54,051 nt of DNA from NCBI GenBank assembly GCA_964580315.1, contig CAZOKH010000007.1:1-54051 (forward strand), read 5' to 3'. The stretch is from CAZOKH01 sp964580315. GTDB taxonomy: Bacteria > Chloroflexota > Anaerolineae > Anaerolineales > Anaerolineaceae. The position numbers were made by a program, and so were the translations under genes. Under the pieces are notes generated by a model. That model was not told where the DNA came from, did no database searches, and saw nothing but the letters and a program-made list of their open reading frames with translations. Positions 39,691-47,164 of the stretch are shown one piece after another; positions within the stretch are counted from its first letter, which is position 1, and each line of letters opens with the position of its first letter.

Positions 39691-39966
39691 TTAAGTGCGC
39701 GAGGCTGCTTCAAACACGTCCACAATCTCGCGCAGTTTTTGCTCGCGCTCGTCGGGATCTTCGCCGCGCACGGCGGCGATCAGGCACGAGTTGAGGTGTT
39801 GGTCGAGGATGAGTGTGCTGATCTTATTTAAAGCTGCCTGCACCGCCTGAATCTGGCGGATGATGTCAATGCAGTAAGCATCTTCTTCCAACATGCGCTG
39901 AATGCCGCGCAGGTGGCCCTCGGTGGTTTTCAGCCGTTGAATGGCATCGGTTCGATCGTGGTGCAT
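39691..39966 (-). CDS. csoR: Copper-sensing transcriptional repressor CsoR
   Basis: A 91-residue all-helical repressor. The Cu(I) ligands Cys32 (AYCIDI), His57 and Cys61 (DQHLNSC) form the C-H-C set of CsoR, which separates it from the formaldehyde and nickel sensors of the family. RLKTTEGHLRGIQRML is the typical first helix. Apo-CsoR represses the operon and releases DNA when Cu(I) binds. The upstream C/G-tract palindrome is its likely operator. AGGAG precedes the ATG. Confidence 0.92.
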   Translation of the reverse strand: MHHDRTDAIQRLKTTEGHLRGIQRMLEEDAYCIDIIRQIQAVQAALNKISTLILDQHLNSCLIAAVRGEDPDEREQKLREIVDVFEAASRT

Positions 39967-39983
39967 AAATATCTCCTGTTTAT

Positions 39984-40007
39984 CACCCCCCCCATAGGGG
40001 GTGGGGT
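39984..40007. promoter_or_regulatory. CsoR-type operator
   Basis: CCCCC-ATA-GGGGG (39989-40001) with flanking A/T and further G residues has the C-tract/G-tract dyad typical of CsoR sites. It sits about 20 bases upstream of the csoR ATG. It is about 60 bases upstream of the chrA promoter, so control of chrA is possible but less likely. Confidence 0.7.
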
Positions 40008-40063
40008 TTGAGTTAACTATACGGGTTTTGCCCGATTAAGTCAAGCAAAATTTACCGGCAGTG

Positions 40064-40092
40064 TTGACCGATTTTCCCTACTTGCGTATACT
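40064..40092 (+). promoter_or_regulatory. Promoter of the chromate transporter gene, probably leaderless
   Basis: TTGACC (40064-40069), a 17-base spacer and TATACT (40087-40092) give a strong sigma-70 promoter. The -10 ends 8 bases before the ATG at 40101, so transcription should start at or next to the start codon. No Shine-Dalgarno sequence exists there. Confidence 0.65.
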
Positions 40093-40100
40093 CAAAAACA

Positions 40101-41288
40101 ATGGATGAAATCACAGTAACAGATCAACAAGATTCAACAGCGGCTCGCCTGTGGGATATGGCCAAACTTTTCTTTCGCATTGGCGCCACCGCCTTTGGCG
40201 GACCAGCCTCGCTGATTGCCATGATGTATGATGAAACCGTGCTGCGCCGCAAATGGCTGACCGACCAGGAATTTTTGGACATGATTGGCGCCACCAATCT
40301 AATCCCGGGCTCCAATTCCACAGAAATGGCTATCCACATTGGCTATAAACGCGCCGGAAAGTGGGGAATGCTGGTGGCTGGGGTCAGTTTTTTCCTACCC
40401 GCGTTTATCATTGTGTTGGCCCTGGCGTGGGCGTATGTGCGTTTTGAAAAAATCCCTGAGGTTGGTATGCTGCTTTACGGCATCAAGCCGGTGGTGGTGG
40501 CGGTCATTTTTAAAGCGCTTCTCGGCCTGGGACAAAAAGCAGTCAACAGCAAACTGCTGGCTGTTCTCGCTGCTGGTGTGCTGGGGCTTTATTTTTTGGG
40601 CGTTAATGAAATCTTGCTGCTGTTCACAGGCGCACTGCTTTATATGTTCATTATCAACATTCATGATTTGCGAACAATGGCGGCGGGGGCGATCTTCCTT
40701 ACACCTTTTGCCGGCTTAAAAGCGTTAACCGTTTCTGCTGCTGCTGCCGCATCCTCTGTTCCGTTCTCATTGCAATTAATGTTTCTCACGTTTTTCAAGA
40801 TTGGCGCAGTCTTGTACGGCAGCGGGTATGTTTTGCTGGCTTTTTTGCGTTCTGACTTTGTGATGCGCCTGGGCTGGCTGACCGAGCAGCAGCTTCTGGA
40901 TGCAATTGCGATTGGGCAGCTTAACCCCGGGCCCTTTTTCTCCACAGCCACTTTCATTGGCTATTTTTTAAGCGGTTATACGGGCGCAGTCATTGCTACG
41001 GTGGGCATCCTGCTGCCTTCCTTTATCCTGTCCATCATCACCAGTCCGTTGATTCCTCGCATACGCGATTCAAAATGGGTTGGCAGCTTTATGGACGGTA
41101 TCAACGCGGCTTCGATTGGTTTAATGGCGGCCGTCACCTGGCAGATTGGCCGCGCGTCATTAATCGATCCTTTCACTATCATCCTGGCGCTGGCGGCGGC
41201 TGTAGCTTTGTTCCGCTTTAAGGTCAATTCAACACTGTTGGTGCTGGGTGGTGCGGCAGCCGGCCTGCTCAGCATGTTTTTTCGCTAA
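40101..41288 (+). CDS. chrA: Chromate transporter, long two-domain CHR family
   Basis: A 395-residue membrane protein with two homologous CHR halves. The N-half has FFRIGATAFGGPASLIAMMYDE and LIPGSNSTEMAIHIGY. The C-half has FFKIGAVLYGSGYVLLAFL and LNPGPFFSTATFIGYFLSG. Long CHR proteins expel chromate from the cytoplasm; many environmental members are uncharacterised and may move other oxyanions. It is divergent from csoR. The promoter geometry indicates leaderless translation from 40101. Confidence 0.88.
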   Translation: MDEITVTDQQDSTAARLWDMAKLFFRIGATAFGGPASLIAMMYDETVLRRKWLTDQEFLDMIGATNLIPGSNSTEMAIHIGYKRAGKWGMLVAGVSFFLPAFIIVLALAWAYVRFEKIPEVGMLLYGIKPVVVAVIFKALLGLGQKAVNSKLLAVLAAGVLGLYFLGVNEILLLFTGALLYMFIINIHDLRTMAAGAIFLTPFAGLKALTVSAAAAASSVPFSLQLMFLTFFKIGAVLYGSGYVLLAFLRSDFVMRLGWLTEQQLLDAIAIGQLNPGPFFSTATFIGYFLSGYTGAVIATVGILLPSFILSIITSPLIPRIRDSKWVGSFMDGINAASIGLMAAVTWQIGRASLIDPFTIILALAAAVALFRFKVNSTLLVLGGAAAGLLSMFFR

Positions 41289-41544
41289 TTTCCTGCTATT
41301 ATCAATAAAATATTGACCAAATCTAAACCAAAAATAGACCAAAATAAGTCAAACTGTGGTATAAATAGCGAAAGGATCACACTGCTGGTCTTCCCATCAT
41401 TCCCCACAAAACAAATTGCGGAGATTTTAGTCTGTGTGTCCTTGCTAACAGACTGCATAAAGGGCTTGAACTACCCTGACGAACTTCATTATGAAAAGCC
41501 CCTTCAATGCACAATCACATGGGAATATTTGCAGTCTGATAGAC
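41289..41544. other. Intergenic region without a credible gene
   Basis: An AT-rich segment after chrA with repeated ACCAAA words (41314-41345) and a short open frame of non-protein-like composition. No promoter of good quality or known element is visible. Confidence 0.5.
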
Positions 41545-41583
41545 TGGCGGTCAACTTTTCATCACAGGGTTGACCGCCATTTA
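41545..41583 (+). terminator. Hairpin resembling a terminator
   Basis: The arms TGGCGGTCAAC (41545-41555) and GTTGACCGCCA (41569-41579) are perfectly complementary around 13 bases, followed by TTTATTTAA. It lies 250 bases past chrA and 100 before the next gene, and may end a long chrA transcript. Confidence 0.55.
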
Positions 41584-41680
41584 TTTAATCTTTCACGCTC
41601 ATTCCATTTTTTCCTCCATTCATCTGTTGGCCGCGGGCTGTGTATGGTTGCGATATAATACAGTCAAGGAGAATAAGCCC

Positions 41681-42076
41681 ATGGCGAATCAATCCCCCAA
41701 AGACCTCACTCCCTCAGGCGGCATGTTCAACGAACTGGCGCTGCGCCTGAAGTTGATTGGCAAATTGATGCTGGACCGGCGGGTGCACCCGCTGTTGAAA
41801 GCGCTGCCCATCGGCACGCTGGTGTACCTGCTTAACCCCATTGACCTGCCCACCCCGCTGGACGATGCGGCAGTGATCGGCCTGGGAATGTATTTATTCG
41901 TTGAATTGTGCCCGCCGCAGATTGTGGAAGAACACATGCGTACTTTGAAAAGCGGCTCTTCCAACGCACTGCGCGACATTCCGCCTGAAGACACCGTGAT
42001 TGACGGCGAATACCGCGACGTAACCCACGAGAGTGATAACGCCAACTCCCAACCGCCTGAATCTCCCCGGGAATAA
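41681..42076 (+). CDS. DUF1232 (YkvA-like) small protein
   Basis: A 131-residue protein. LIGKLMLDRRVHPLLKALPIGTLVYLLNPIDLPTPLDDAAVIGLGMYLFVEL matches the DUF1232 core, in which a helix pair ends at the Pro-Ile-Asp-Leu turn. The acidic C-terminus is variable. The function of the domain is unknown, and it may associate with membranes. The frame is open to 41570, but AAGGAG lies 10 bases before the ATG at 41681. Confidence 0.8.
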   Translation: MANQSPKDLTPSGGMFNELALRLKLIGKLMLDRRVHPLLKALPIGTLVYLLNPIDLPTPLDDAAVIGLGMYLFVELCPPQIVEEHMRTLKSGSSNALRDIPPEDTVIDGEYRDVTHESDNANSQPPESPRE

Positions 42077-42148
42077 AAACCGCTTCTCATTCGCACAATC
42101 AGGATTGTGTCCTCAATTGTCCTAAAAATCGGACGAAATGTTAAAACG

Positions 42149-42176
42149 AAACCGCTTGACGAGTCAGGCGGTTTTT
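42149..42176 (+). terminator. Intrinsic terminator after the DUF1232 gene
   Basis: AAACCGCTTGA (42149-42159) pairs with TCAGGCGGTTT (42164-42174), with one G-U pair and a CGAG loop, and runs into TTTTTATTAT. Confidence 0.88.
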
Positions 42177-42216
42177 ATTATAGTAACTTCAACACAATCG
42201 TTTGATTGTCTGCACC

Positions 42217-42260
42217 TTTCAGGGTGTTACACCCTTCAGGGCGTTACACCCTTCACGGTG
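42217..42260 (+). repeat. 17-bp tandem repeat TTCAGGGYGTTACACCC
   Basis: Two 17-bp units (42218-42234 and 42235-42251) differ at one base and are followed by a diverged partial unit. Each unit is itself partly palindromic (GGGTGTTACACCC). It lies in the 320-base gap before the lipoprotein gene, which is otherwise featureless apart from the preceding terminator. Confidence 0.7.
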
Positions 42261-42400
42261 CTGGAGATGAAATTGTCACAGGGTAGAACCTGATCGATGC
42301 CGCGGCTGGCTGGCTTTCAACTCAGCCTACTGGGGAAACGTAATCTGCAAAATCCGGCAAATGTGGCTCTACCGTTTCAACCACAATAGAGAGGTGAAGA

Positions 42401-43183
42401 ATGAAGCGTCAACTGTTAATCGTGATGTTGATGGTGTTATTAACGTCGCTTGCTTGCAGTTTCATGGGCTATACCATCGGGAAAACTGAAACAATCGAAG
42501 AAAGTTCTGAGCCGGTCATGCCCACTTCCAAAGTGAGCGGTGTGGGGCAAGCGCCCACAGCGGAACCTTCGGCGACTCCGTATCTGGCTCAACAGAACGA
42601 GTTTCTGGACAATTTTGACATTATGGCTCCCGAGTGGACCGAGCCCATGTGGCTGACCACCCAGGCGCTGCCCGGAAAAGAACAATCCAAAATCAGCTAT
42701 GACGATGGGTGGTTGAGTTTTGAATTTTTTGACAAGGAAACCTACATTTATCAATTTAACCAGCGTCCGACGGATGCCAATGTGTTGGTGGAAGCCAGGT
42801 TCCAGGCCGGCGGGCAATTGCAAAACGGCGTCGCCCTGGTGTGCCGCGCGGCTACTGATTATTCGGCCTGGTATGAGTTCCGCGTATCCAGCACCGGTGA
42901 TTATGCCATCTACCGCTATGATCAGGCATTGAAGGATGATGATAAGAACCCTTATGTTCAACTGGAGAAGGGCGTTACAGATACCATTAAACCGATGAAG
43001 GAAAACGTGATGCGCGTGATGTGCAAAGATACCACCCTGACGCTGGAAATGAATGGCGAACCGGTGGTCACCGAGCAAAACGCTGACCTGAAAGAGGGCG
43101 GCCTGGTGGGTTTGGGCGCCATGTCAGCCGATGTGATGCCGGTGGTAGTGCGCTTCGATTATTTCTCAGTCACAACTCCCTGA
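42401..43183 (+). CDS. Secreted lipoprotein with a beta-sandwich domain
   Basis: A 260-residue lipoprotein with lipobox SLAC (Cys19). A Thr/Pro/Ser linker (about 30-65) leads to a beta-rich domain with FLDNFDIMAPEWTEP, VEARFQAGGQLQNGVALVCRA, WYEFRVSSTGDYAIYRYD, MRVMCKDTTLTLEMNGEPV and GLVGLGAMS. The strand order and the W/F pattern resemble the DUF1080/LamG concanavalin-like sandwich, which often binds glycans. No catalytic residues are apparent. GAGAGG precedes the ATG, and a terminator follows. Confidence 0.72.
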   Translation: MKRQLLIVMLMVLLTSLACSFMGYTIGKTETIEESSEPVMPTSKVSGVGQAPTAEPSATPYLAQQNEFLDNFDIMAPEWTEPMWLTTQALPGKEQSKISYDDGWLSFEFFDKETYIYQFNQRPTDANVLVEARFQAGGQLQNGVALVCRAATDYSAWYEFRVSSTGDYAIYRYDQALKDDDKNPYVQLEKGVTDTIKPMKENVMRVMCKDTTLTLEMNGEPVVTEQNADLKEGGLVGLGAMSADVMPVVVRFDYFSVTTP

Positions 43184-43205
43184 ACGTGACCGAGAACTCC
43201 AAACG

Positions 43206-43243
43206 AGAAGGGCTGCCCTCGCCAGAGCAGCCCTTCTTTTTTT
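43206..43243 (+). terminator. Intrinsic terminator after the lipoprotein gene
   Basis: An 11-bp stem AGAAGGGCTGC/GCAGCCCTTCT (43206-43216 with 43227-43237) is followed by a T tract to 43243. Confidence 0.92.
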
Positions 43244-43282
43244 GCCACAGATGAACACGGAAGCTAATTTGTTTCTGTGTTC
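43244..43282. repeat. Short copy of the CACAGATGAACAC repeat
   Basis: GCCACAGATGAACACGGAA and TTTCTGTGTTC can pair as an imperfect hairpin. It sits directly after the terminator, at the 3' side of the convergent protease gene. Related copies lie at 30971-31032 and 51157-51226. Confidence 0.6.
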
Positions 43283-43291
43283 AATAGCTTG

Positions 43292-45493
43292 TTATTCGGT
43301 GACGGTTACTTCCACAAAGTCTTCGTAGCTGTTGCCGTCCAGGTCTTCAGCGATGATGCCTACAACATAATCGCCAGCCATGCCTTCGTAAGGAACCAGT
43401 TCAAAACCCTGCTCCCCAAAGGTGATGGTGCCGCCGTCATAGTAAACAAATTCGCCCTCAGGGTCTTTATCGAATTCCAGCCATTCTTCTTCGATGGTGA
43501 AACTATCGCCATCTTCGGGATAAATCACATCGGGAGCTTTACCGGTATCTTCTTCATTTGATTCACTAAAGACGTAGGCTTCCACAAAGGCGCCGTTGGC
43601 GTCAAACACCAGGAAGGCTTCGCGACCTTCCTGGTCGCCGGCAAAGGTGTAAGTACCCCACAGGGTATAGTAAGTGTCTTCAGCAGTGATACCGTAGGTG
43701 TCTGGCACTACCGCTGCAAATTCTTCGGTGACGCCGTCGCTGACCATGTAAATGGTCGGAGACCATTCGACTGCGAATTCAATACTTGAATCATCGCTCC
43801 AAACCGGATAGGTAACTCCGCCTACTTCCTCGTTCTCTTCAGAGGCGATGAAATCGGTATCCACGGTCACGTAGGATTCAGATTCTTCGTCATAGTACAG
43901 GGTGTAAATATAGATGTACCCGATATTCTCGCCTTCCAGCGACAGGTCAATATCCAGTGTATCGGATACGGAAATCTCTTCGGCGGAGGCGGTGAGGGAA
44001 TTGAAGGTGATTTCACCGGCGCCGGGGGCAGTTACGGTTGCACTGGCTTCAGGGGCTGAGGCTTCGGCAATTTCGGTGAAGTCTTCAACAGTCGATTCGG
44101 CTTCCACCACAGTCAGATCAACCGCAGTTGGATCGATTTTCTTGCCAGTGTAATGAAAAGTCAGGAAATCATCCCACAGAGATGCAGCCGAAAAACGTCC
44201 GGCTGTTTTGATATAGGACAACCATTCCGAGTCGATGGTCTGTTCATACAGGCCGGAGTTGGGGAAATAGATGGTAAAACCGGTCGAGCCGGGGCGTTCG
44301 GGGCCGTGTTTCTCGTTGACGGCTGAGGCGGCAACGGCATCAATGACGCCGCTGGCGGCGGTTTGCACAGCGGGGTCGTCAATGGTTTCTTGCAGCAAGG
44401 CGGCAAAGTGCCCCAGGTCGATATACGGCTGCTGGCTTTCTTTGCCAAAAATGCTGGTGTAGGCCTGGGCGCGGGCGCGCGCTTCAGCCACGTCAGATTG
44501 ATCAACGGCGGCTAATGCAACCACCAGTTCGTTGATGGCGGCGTTGAGGTCGCCAACGGTGCTTGAATCGACCGCCGTCAGGGTGATGTTGTTGCCAAAA
44601 ACCTCGGCAACTTGCTCAGCGGTGGGTTCACCGGTGGTTTCCAGGGTTTCAGCCACCAAATCGGCGCGGGCGCGGTCATCGGTGATGCGCCCGTCCTGTT
44701 CGATATAGCTGTCCACGATGGCCTGCGCCAGTTCAGCGCTGTCCATGGAGGGATCGTCGGTCAGGGCTTGCAGGAAACTGGAGTACGCCCAGCCCAGCGC
44801 CGGTTCGGTCTCTTCAGAAGCCACGGTGTATTTGGCGTAGGGCGCCACAGCGCTGATGGATTCAACCTGCGCCATCAGGCAGGCGTCGAAACCAACCACT
44901 TCAAATTGACCAATGCCGGTATCGGCCACAATTTGCGCCAGGGCTTCGTCAATTTTGTCCATGGTCATCTCGCTGAATTCGGTGGGATCGTTGTCGCTCC
45001 AGCCACCGGGCCAGCCCATGCCGTGATCTGAAAGGATCAGCACGTATTTTTCAGCCGGGTAATTGCTGATTGCCCATTTGGCAAATTCAACCAGGGTCTG
45101 GCTGCTGCCCATGTCCACTTCGCCCAGGTCTTCCAGTTCTTCAGAAACGAGTTCTTCCATCTCGCCGCTTTCATCATATTGAACCAGGAAGCGTTTGGCG
45201 GTGGTGAAATCGTCGCCGCCGTCATAGCCGCCGTCCAGGCGGTCAATCTGCGAGACGATGGTCACCGCGTCACCGGAGCCGACCATTTCGGCTTCGTTCA
45301 GGTCGATGAAGATGTCTTTTTCCAGGGTTTCGTCGTCGGCATCCTGGTAGAGCATTACCAGCCAGGTGCTTGCTTCACCCTTGGGTTGTTCTTCAGCCAG
45401 GTCTTCAGCAGATGCTTCACTGCTGCATGCACTTAACAAAAAACTTAGCGCGAAAACGAATGCCAGCAGGATGTTGAAAAATTTGTTGTTCAT
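43292..45493 (-). CDS. Clostripain-family (C11) cysteine protease lipoprotein
   Basis: A 733-residue exported protein. The signal peptide ends in lipobox LSAC (Cys23). The protease domain (about 42-400) opens with TWLVMLYQDADDETLE and contains LILSDHGMGW with catalytic His157 and VVGFDACLMAQ with nucleophile Cys205, the dyad of C11 clostripain enzymes. An acidic beta-rich C-terminal half (about 420-733) has several sandwich-like segments and ends EDFVEVTVTE. Family members cleave after Arg or Lys and self-activate. It is probably anchored on the outer face of the cell. Two very short reading frames precede its start. Confidence 0.87.
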   Translation of the reverse strand: MNNKFFNILLAFVFALSFLLSACSSEASAEDLAEEQPKGEASTWLVMLYQDADDETLEKDIFIDLNEAEMVGSGDAVTIVSQIDRLDGGYDGGDDFTTAKRFLVQYDESGEMEELVSEELEDLGEVDMGSSQTLVEFAKWAISNYPAEKYVLILSDHGMGWPGGWSDNDPTEFSEMTMDKIDEALAQIVADTGIGQFEVVGFDACLMAQVESISAVAPYAKYTVASEETEPALGWAYSSFLQALTDDPSMDSAELAQAIVDSYIEQDGRITDDRARADLVAETLETTGEPTAEQVAEVFGNNITLTAVDSSTVGDLNAAINELVVALAAVDQSDVAEARARAQAYTSIFGKESQQPYIDLGHFAALLQETIDDPAVQTAASGVIDAVAASAVNEKHGPERPGSTGFTIYFPNSGLYEQTIDSEWLSYIKTAGRFSAASLWDDFLTFHYTGKKIDPTAVDLTVVEAESTVEDFTEIAEASAPEASATVTAPGAGEITFNSLTASAEEISVSDTLDIDLSLEGENIGYIYIYTLYYDEESESYVTVDTDFIASEENEEVGGVTYPVWSDDSSIEFAVEWSPTIYMVSDGVTEEFAAVVPDTYGITAEDTYYTLWGTYTFAGDQEGREAFLVFDANGAFVEAYVFSESNEEDTGKAPDVIYPEDGDSFTIEEEWLEFDKDPEGEFVYYDGGTITFGEQGFELVPYEGMAGDYVVGIIAEDLDGNSYEDFVEVTVTE

Positions 45494-45518
45494 AGTTTTT
45501 TCATTGGATCCTTATTGA

Positions 45519-45548
45519 TTAGGTGGAATTAGAGTACTTTCTTACCAT
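45519..45548 (-). other. Possible leader peptide upstream of the protease gene
   Basis: On the minus strand AAGGAGG is followed 7-8 bases later by ATG at 45548, giving the nine-residue frame MVRKYSNST. A second mini-frame, MKKL (45504-45490), ends in an ATGA overlap with the protease start. Because the protease has no good Shine-Dalgarno sequence of its own, coupling through these frames is possible. Coding of a functional peptide is unproven. Confidence 0.3.
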
Positions 45549-45552
45549 GTTT

Positions 45553-45610
45553 CACCCTCCTTATAACAGCGCAAGAGTTTTTATGAGGGCATATGCGCAC
45601 AAGGAGGGTG
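45553..45610. repeat. Inverted repeat containing the leader ribosome-binding site
   Basis: CACCCTCCTT (45553-45562) and AAGGAGGGTG (45601-45610) are perfect complements 38 bases apart. In the minus-strand mRNA the 3' arm contains AAGGAGG, so folding would hide a ribosome-binding site. It lies between the AIM24 and protease genes. Confidence 0.6.
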
Positions 45611-45648
45611 GAAAGTGGAGAAAGAAGAATCTCGAAGTTTTTCTGATC

Positions 45649-46320
45649 TTAGGATGATTTGCTTGGGATTTGTGGAATCAACCACTGCACGAAGGCGTGC
45701 GGTGAACGGGTTTGCATATAGAGTTTGCCGGGACCGGTGATGTGCACCACCAGGCCTTCACCGCTAAGCACGGTGGATTTGAAACCGCCCACACTCTTGG
45801 TTTCAACGCTCATTGATTCGTTGAAGGCCACCAGGTGGCTGGTATCCACGATATATTTCTCGCCGGCTGCCAGGGTTTTTTCCAGGATGGCGCCGTAGGA
45901 AGACAGCAGCAGTTTGCCTGAGCCGGTCATTTGCAGCATGGAAATGCCTTCGCCCGACAGGAAAGCTTTGCTGCTGAGCTTGGTGTTGACTTCCACGGTG
46001 GTTTCAGAAGCCAGGTAAGAACCCGACTGCACCAGCATGGGTTCGGTCACATCCACCACAAACACATCACCGGGCAGTTCGGGGGCTACAGCAATTTCAC
46101 CGCCGTTGGGACCCGCCTGGTAGAAGTTTTGGAAAAAGCTTTCGCCGCCCAGCAGCGAGCGCCCCAGCGACTTGAACAGGCCGCCTTCGGCTTTTGTTTC
46201 AATGGTCACATCGGGAGTCATCCCCACCATGGCACCGGATTCAGCGCGAATGCGCTCGTTTGGATTCAATTTGATGGTGGCAAGCGAATAGGAAGGACGA
46301 AAAGAAATTTCTACGTTCAT
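45649..46320 (-). CDS. AIM24-family (DUF124) protein
   Basis: A 223-residue double-beta-helix protein. RIRAESGAMVGMTPDVTIETK, GGESFFQNFYQAGPNGGEIAVAPELPGDVFVVD and KYIVDTSHLVAF are the landmarks of the AIM24/TIGR00266 family. The role of bacterial members is unknown; the name comes from a yeast mitochondrial protein. There is no signal peptide. GAGAGG lies 9 bases before the ATG. A palindrome lies 37 bases upstream, between this gene and the divergent response regulator. Confidence 0.85.
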   Translation of the reverse strand: MNVEISFRPSYSLATIKLNPNERIRAESGAMVGMTPDVTIETKAEGGLFKSLGRSLLGGESFFQNFYQAGPNGGEIAVAPELPGDVFVVDVTEPMLVQSGSYLASETTVEVNTKLSSKAFLSGEGISMLQMTGSGKLLLSSYGAILEKTLAAGEKYIVDTSHLVAFNESMSVETKSVGGFKSTVLSGEGLVVHITGPGKLYMQTRSPHAFVQWLIPQIPSKSS

Positions 46321-46356
46321 GTTGAGAAGCCTCTCTACAAAAAATTGATGAATGAC

Positions 46357-46378
46357 ATACTATAATTCAGTATAGTAT
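46357..46378. promoter_or_regulatory. Palindromic operator candidate between AIM24 and the two-component genes
   Basis: ATACTATA (46357-46364) and TATAGTAT (46371-46378) are perfect inverted repeats with a 6-base centre. The half-site resembles the ATACTGTA half-site of the padR operator at 869-889. The site also contains TATACT/TATAGT sequences that could serve as -10 elements in either direction. Confidence 0.5.
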
Positions 46379-46456
46379 AAATGAAAATGAATGCCCATTA
46401 ACAAATGTGAAAGTTTCGTTAAAAAAACGTGATAATTCAGGACAGAATTACAACCT

Positions 46457-47164
46457 ATGCTGACCATCCTACTGGTTGATGACGAAGAGGCTATCACCGG
46501 CAGCCTGGAACCGTTGTTTGAACGCGCGGGTTACCGGGTGGTGACCGCCGCCAATGGGCAGCAGGCGCTGCAGCGGTTAGAATCCGAAAAGGTGGATGCA
46601 CTGATCCTGGATGTGCTGATGCCGTTGTTGGATGGGCGCGCCGTACTGCGCCAACTGCGCCAGGCGGGCAACTGGACGCCGGTGATTTTACTGACACAGG
46701 TGGGCGAATCAACCGAGCGCGCCCTGGCGCTGGAAGAAGGCGCAGATGACTACCTGAACAAGCCGTTTGATCCTCATGAACTGCTGGCGCGCCTGCGCGC
46801 TGTGCTGCGCCGCGCCCACCCCGGGCAGCCTTCCCTGGCATCTGCCTGGCAGCTTGCTGCGGGTGAGTTGAAGATTGACCGCCGCGCCCGCCGGGTTTGG
46901 CTGCATGAACAGGCAATTTCCCTTACCCCAAAAGCCTATGCCCTGCTCGAATATTTTCTGTTGCACCCCGATGAACTGCTGACCCGCGATCGCCTGCTCG
47001 ATGCCGTGTGGGGTTGGGACTACCCGACCGGCACACGTACCGTTGATACGCGCGTTGCCGAATTGCGCCGCGCCCTGCTGGACGACGCTGATCATCCACA
47101 ATACATCGAGACATTACCCGGTGAAGGTTACCGCTTTATTGCTCCAGTACAGCCGTTGCCATGA
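46457..47164 (+). CDS. OmpR-family response regulator
   Basis: A 235-residue regulator. The receiver domain (1-118) has the acidic pair Asp8/Asp9 (LLVDDE), the phospho-acceptor Asp52 (LILDVLMP), Thr in LLTQ and Lys in LNKPFDP. The winged-helix DNA-binding domain (about 140-230) carries LTPKAYALLEYFLLHPDELLTRDRLLDAVW and VDTRVAELRRALLDD. It shares an ATGA overlap with the kinase gene and is its cognate partner. Target genes are unknown; the downstream lipoprotein is a possible one. Confidence 0.93.
   Translation: MLTILLVDDEEAITGSLEPLFERAGYRVVTAANGQQALQRLESEKVDALILDVLMPLLDGRAVLRQLRQAGNWTPVILLTQVGESTERALALEEGADDYLNKPFDPHELLARLRAVLRRAHPGQPSLASAWQLAAGELKIDRRARRVWLHEQAISLTPKAYALLEYFLLHPDELLTRDRLLDAVWGWDYPTGTRTVDTRVAELRRALLDDADHPQYIETLPGEGYRFIAPVQPLP

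Noticed and set aside
41313..41573. Open frame of about 86 codons after chrA
   Set aside because: Poor composition, no ribosome-binding site, and it ends in a terminator-like hairpin.
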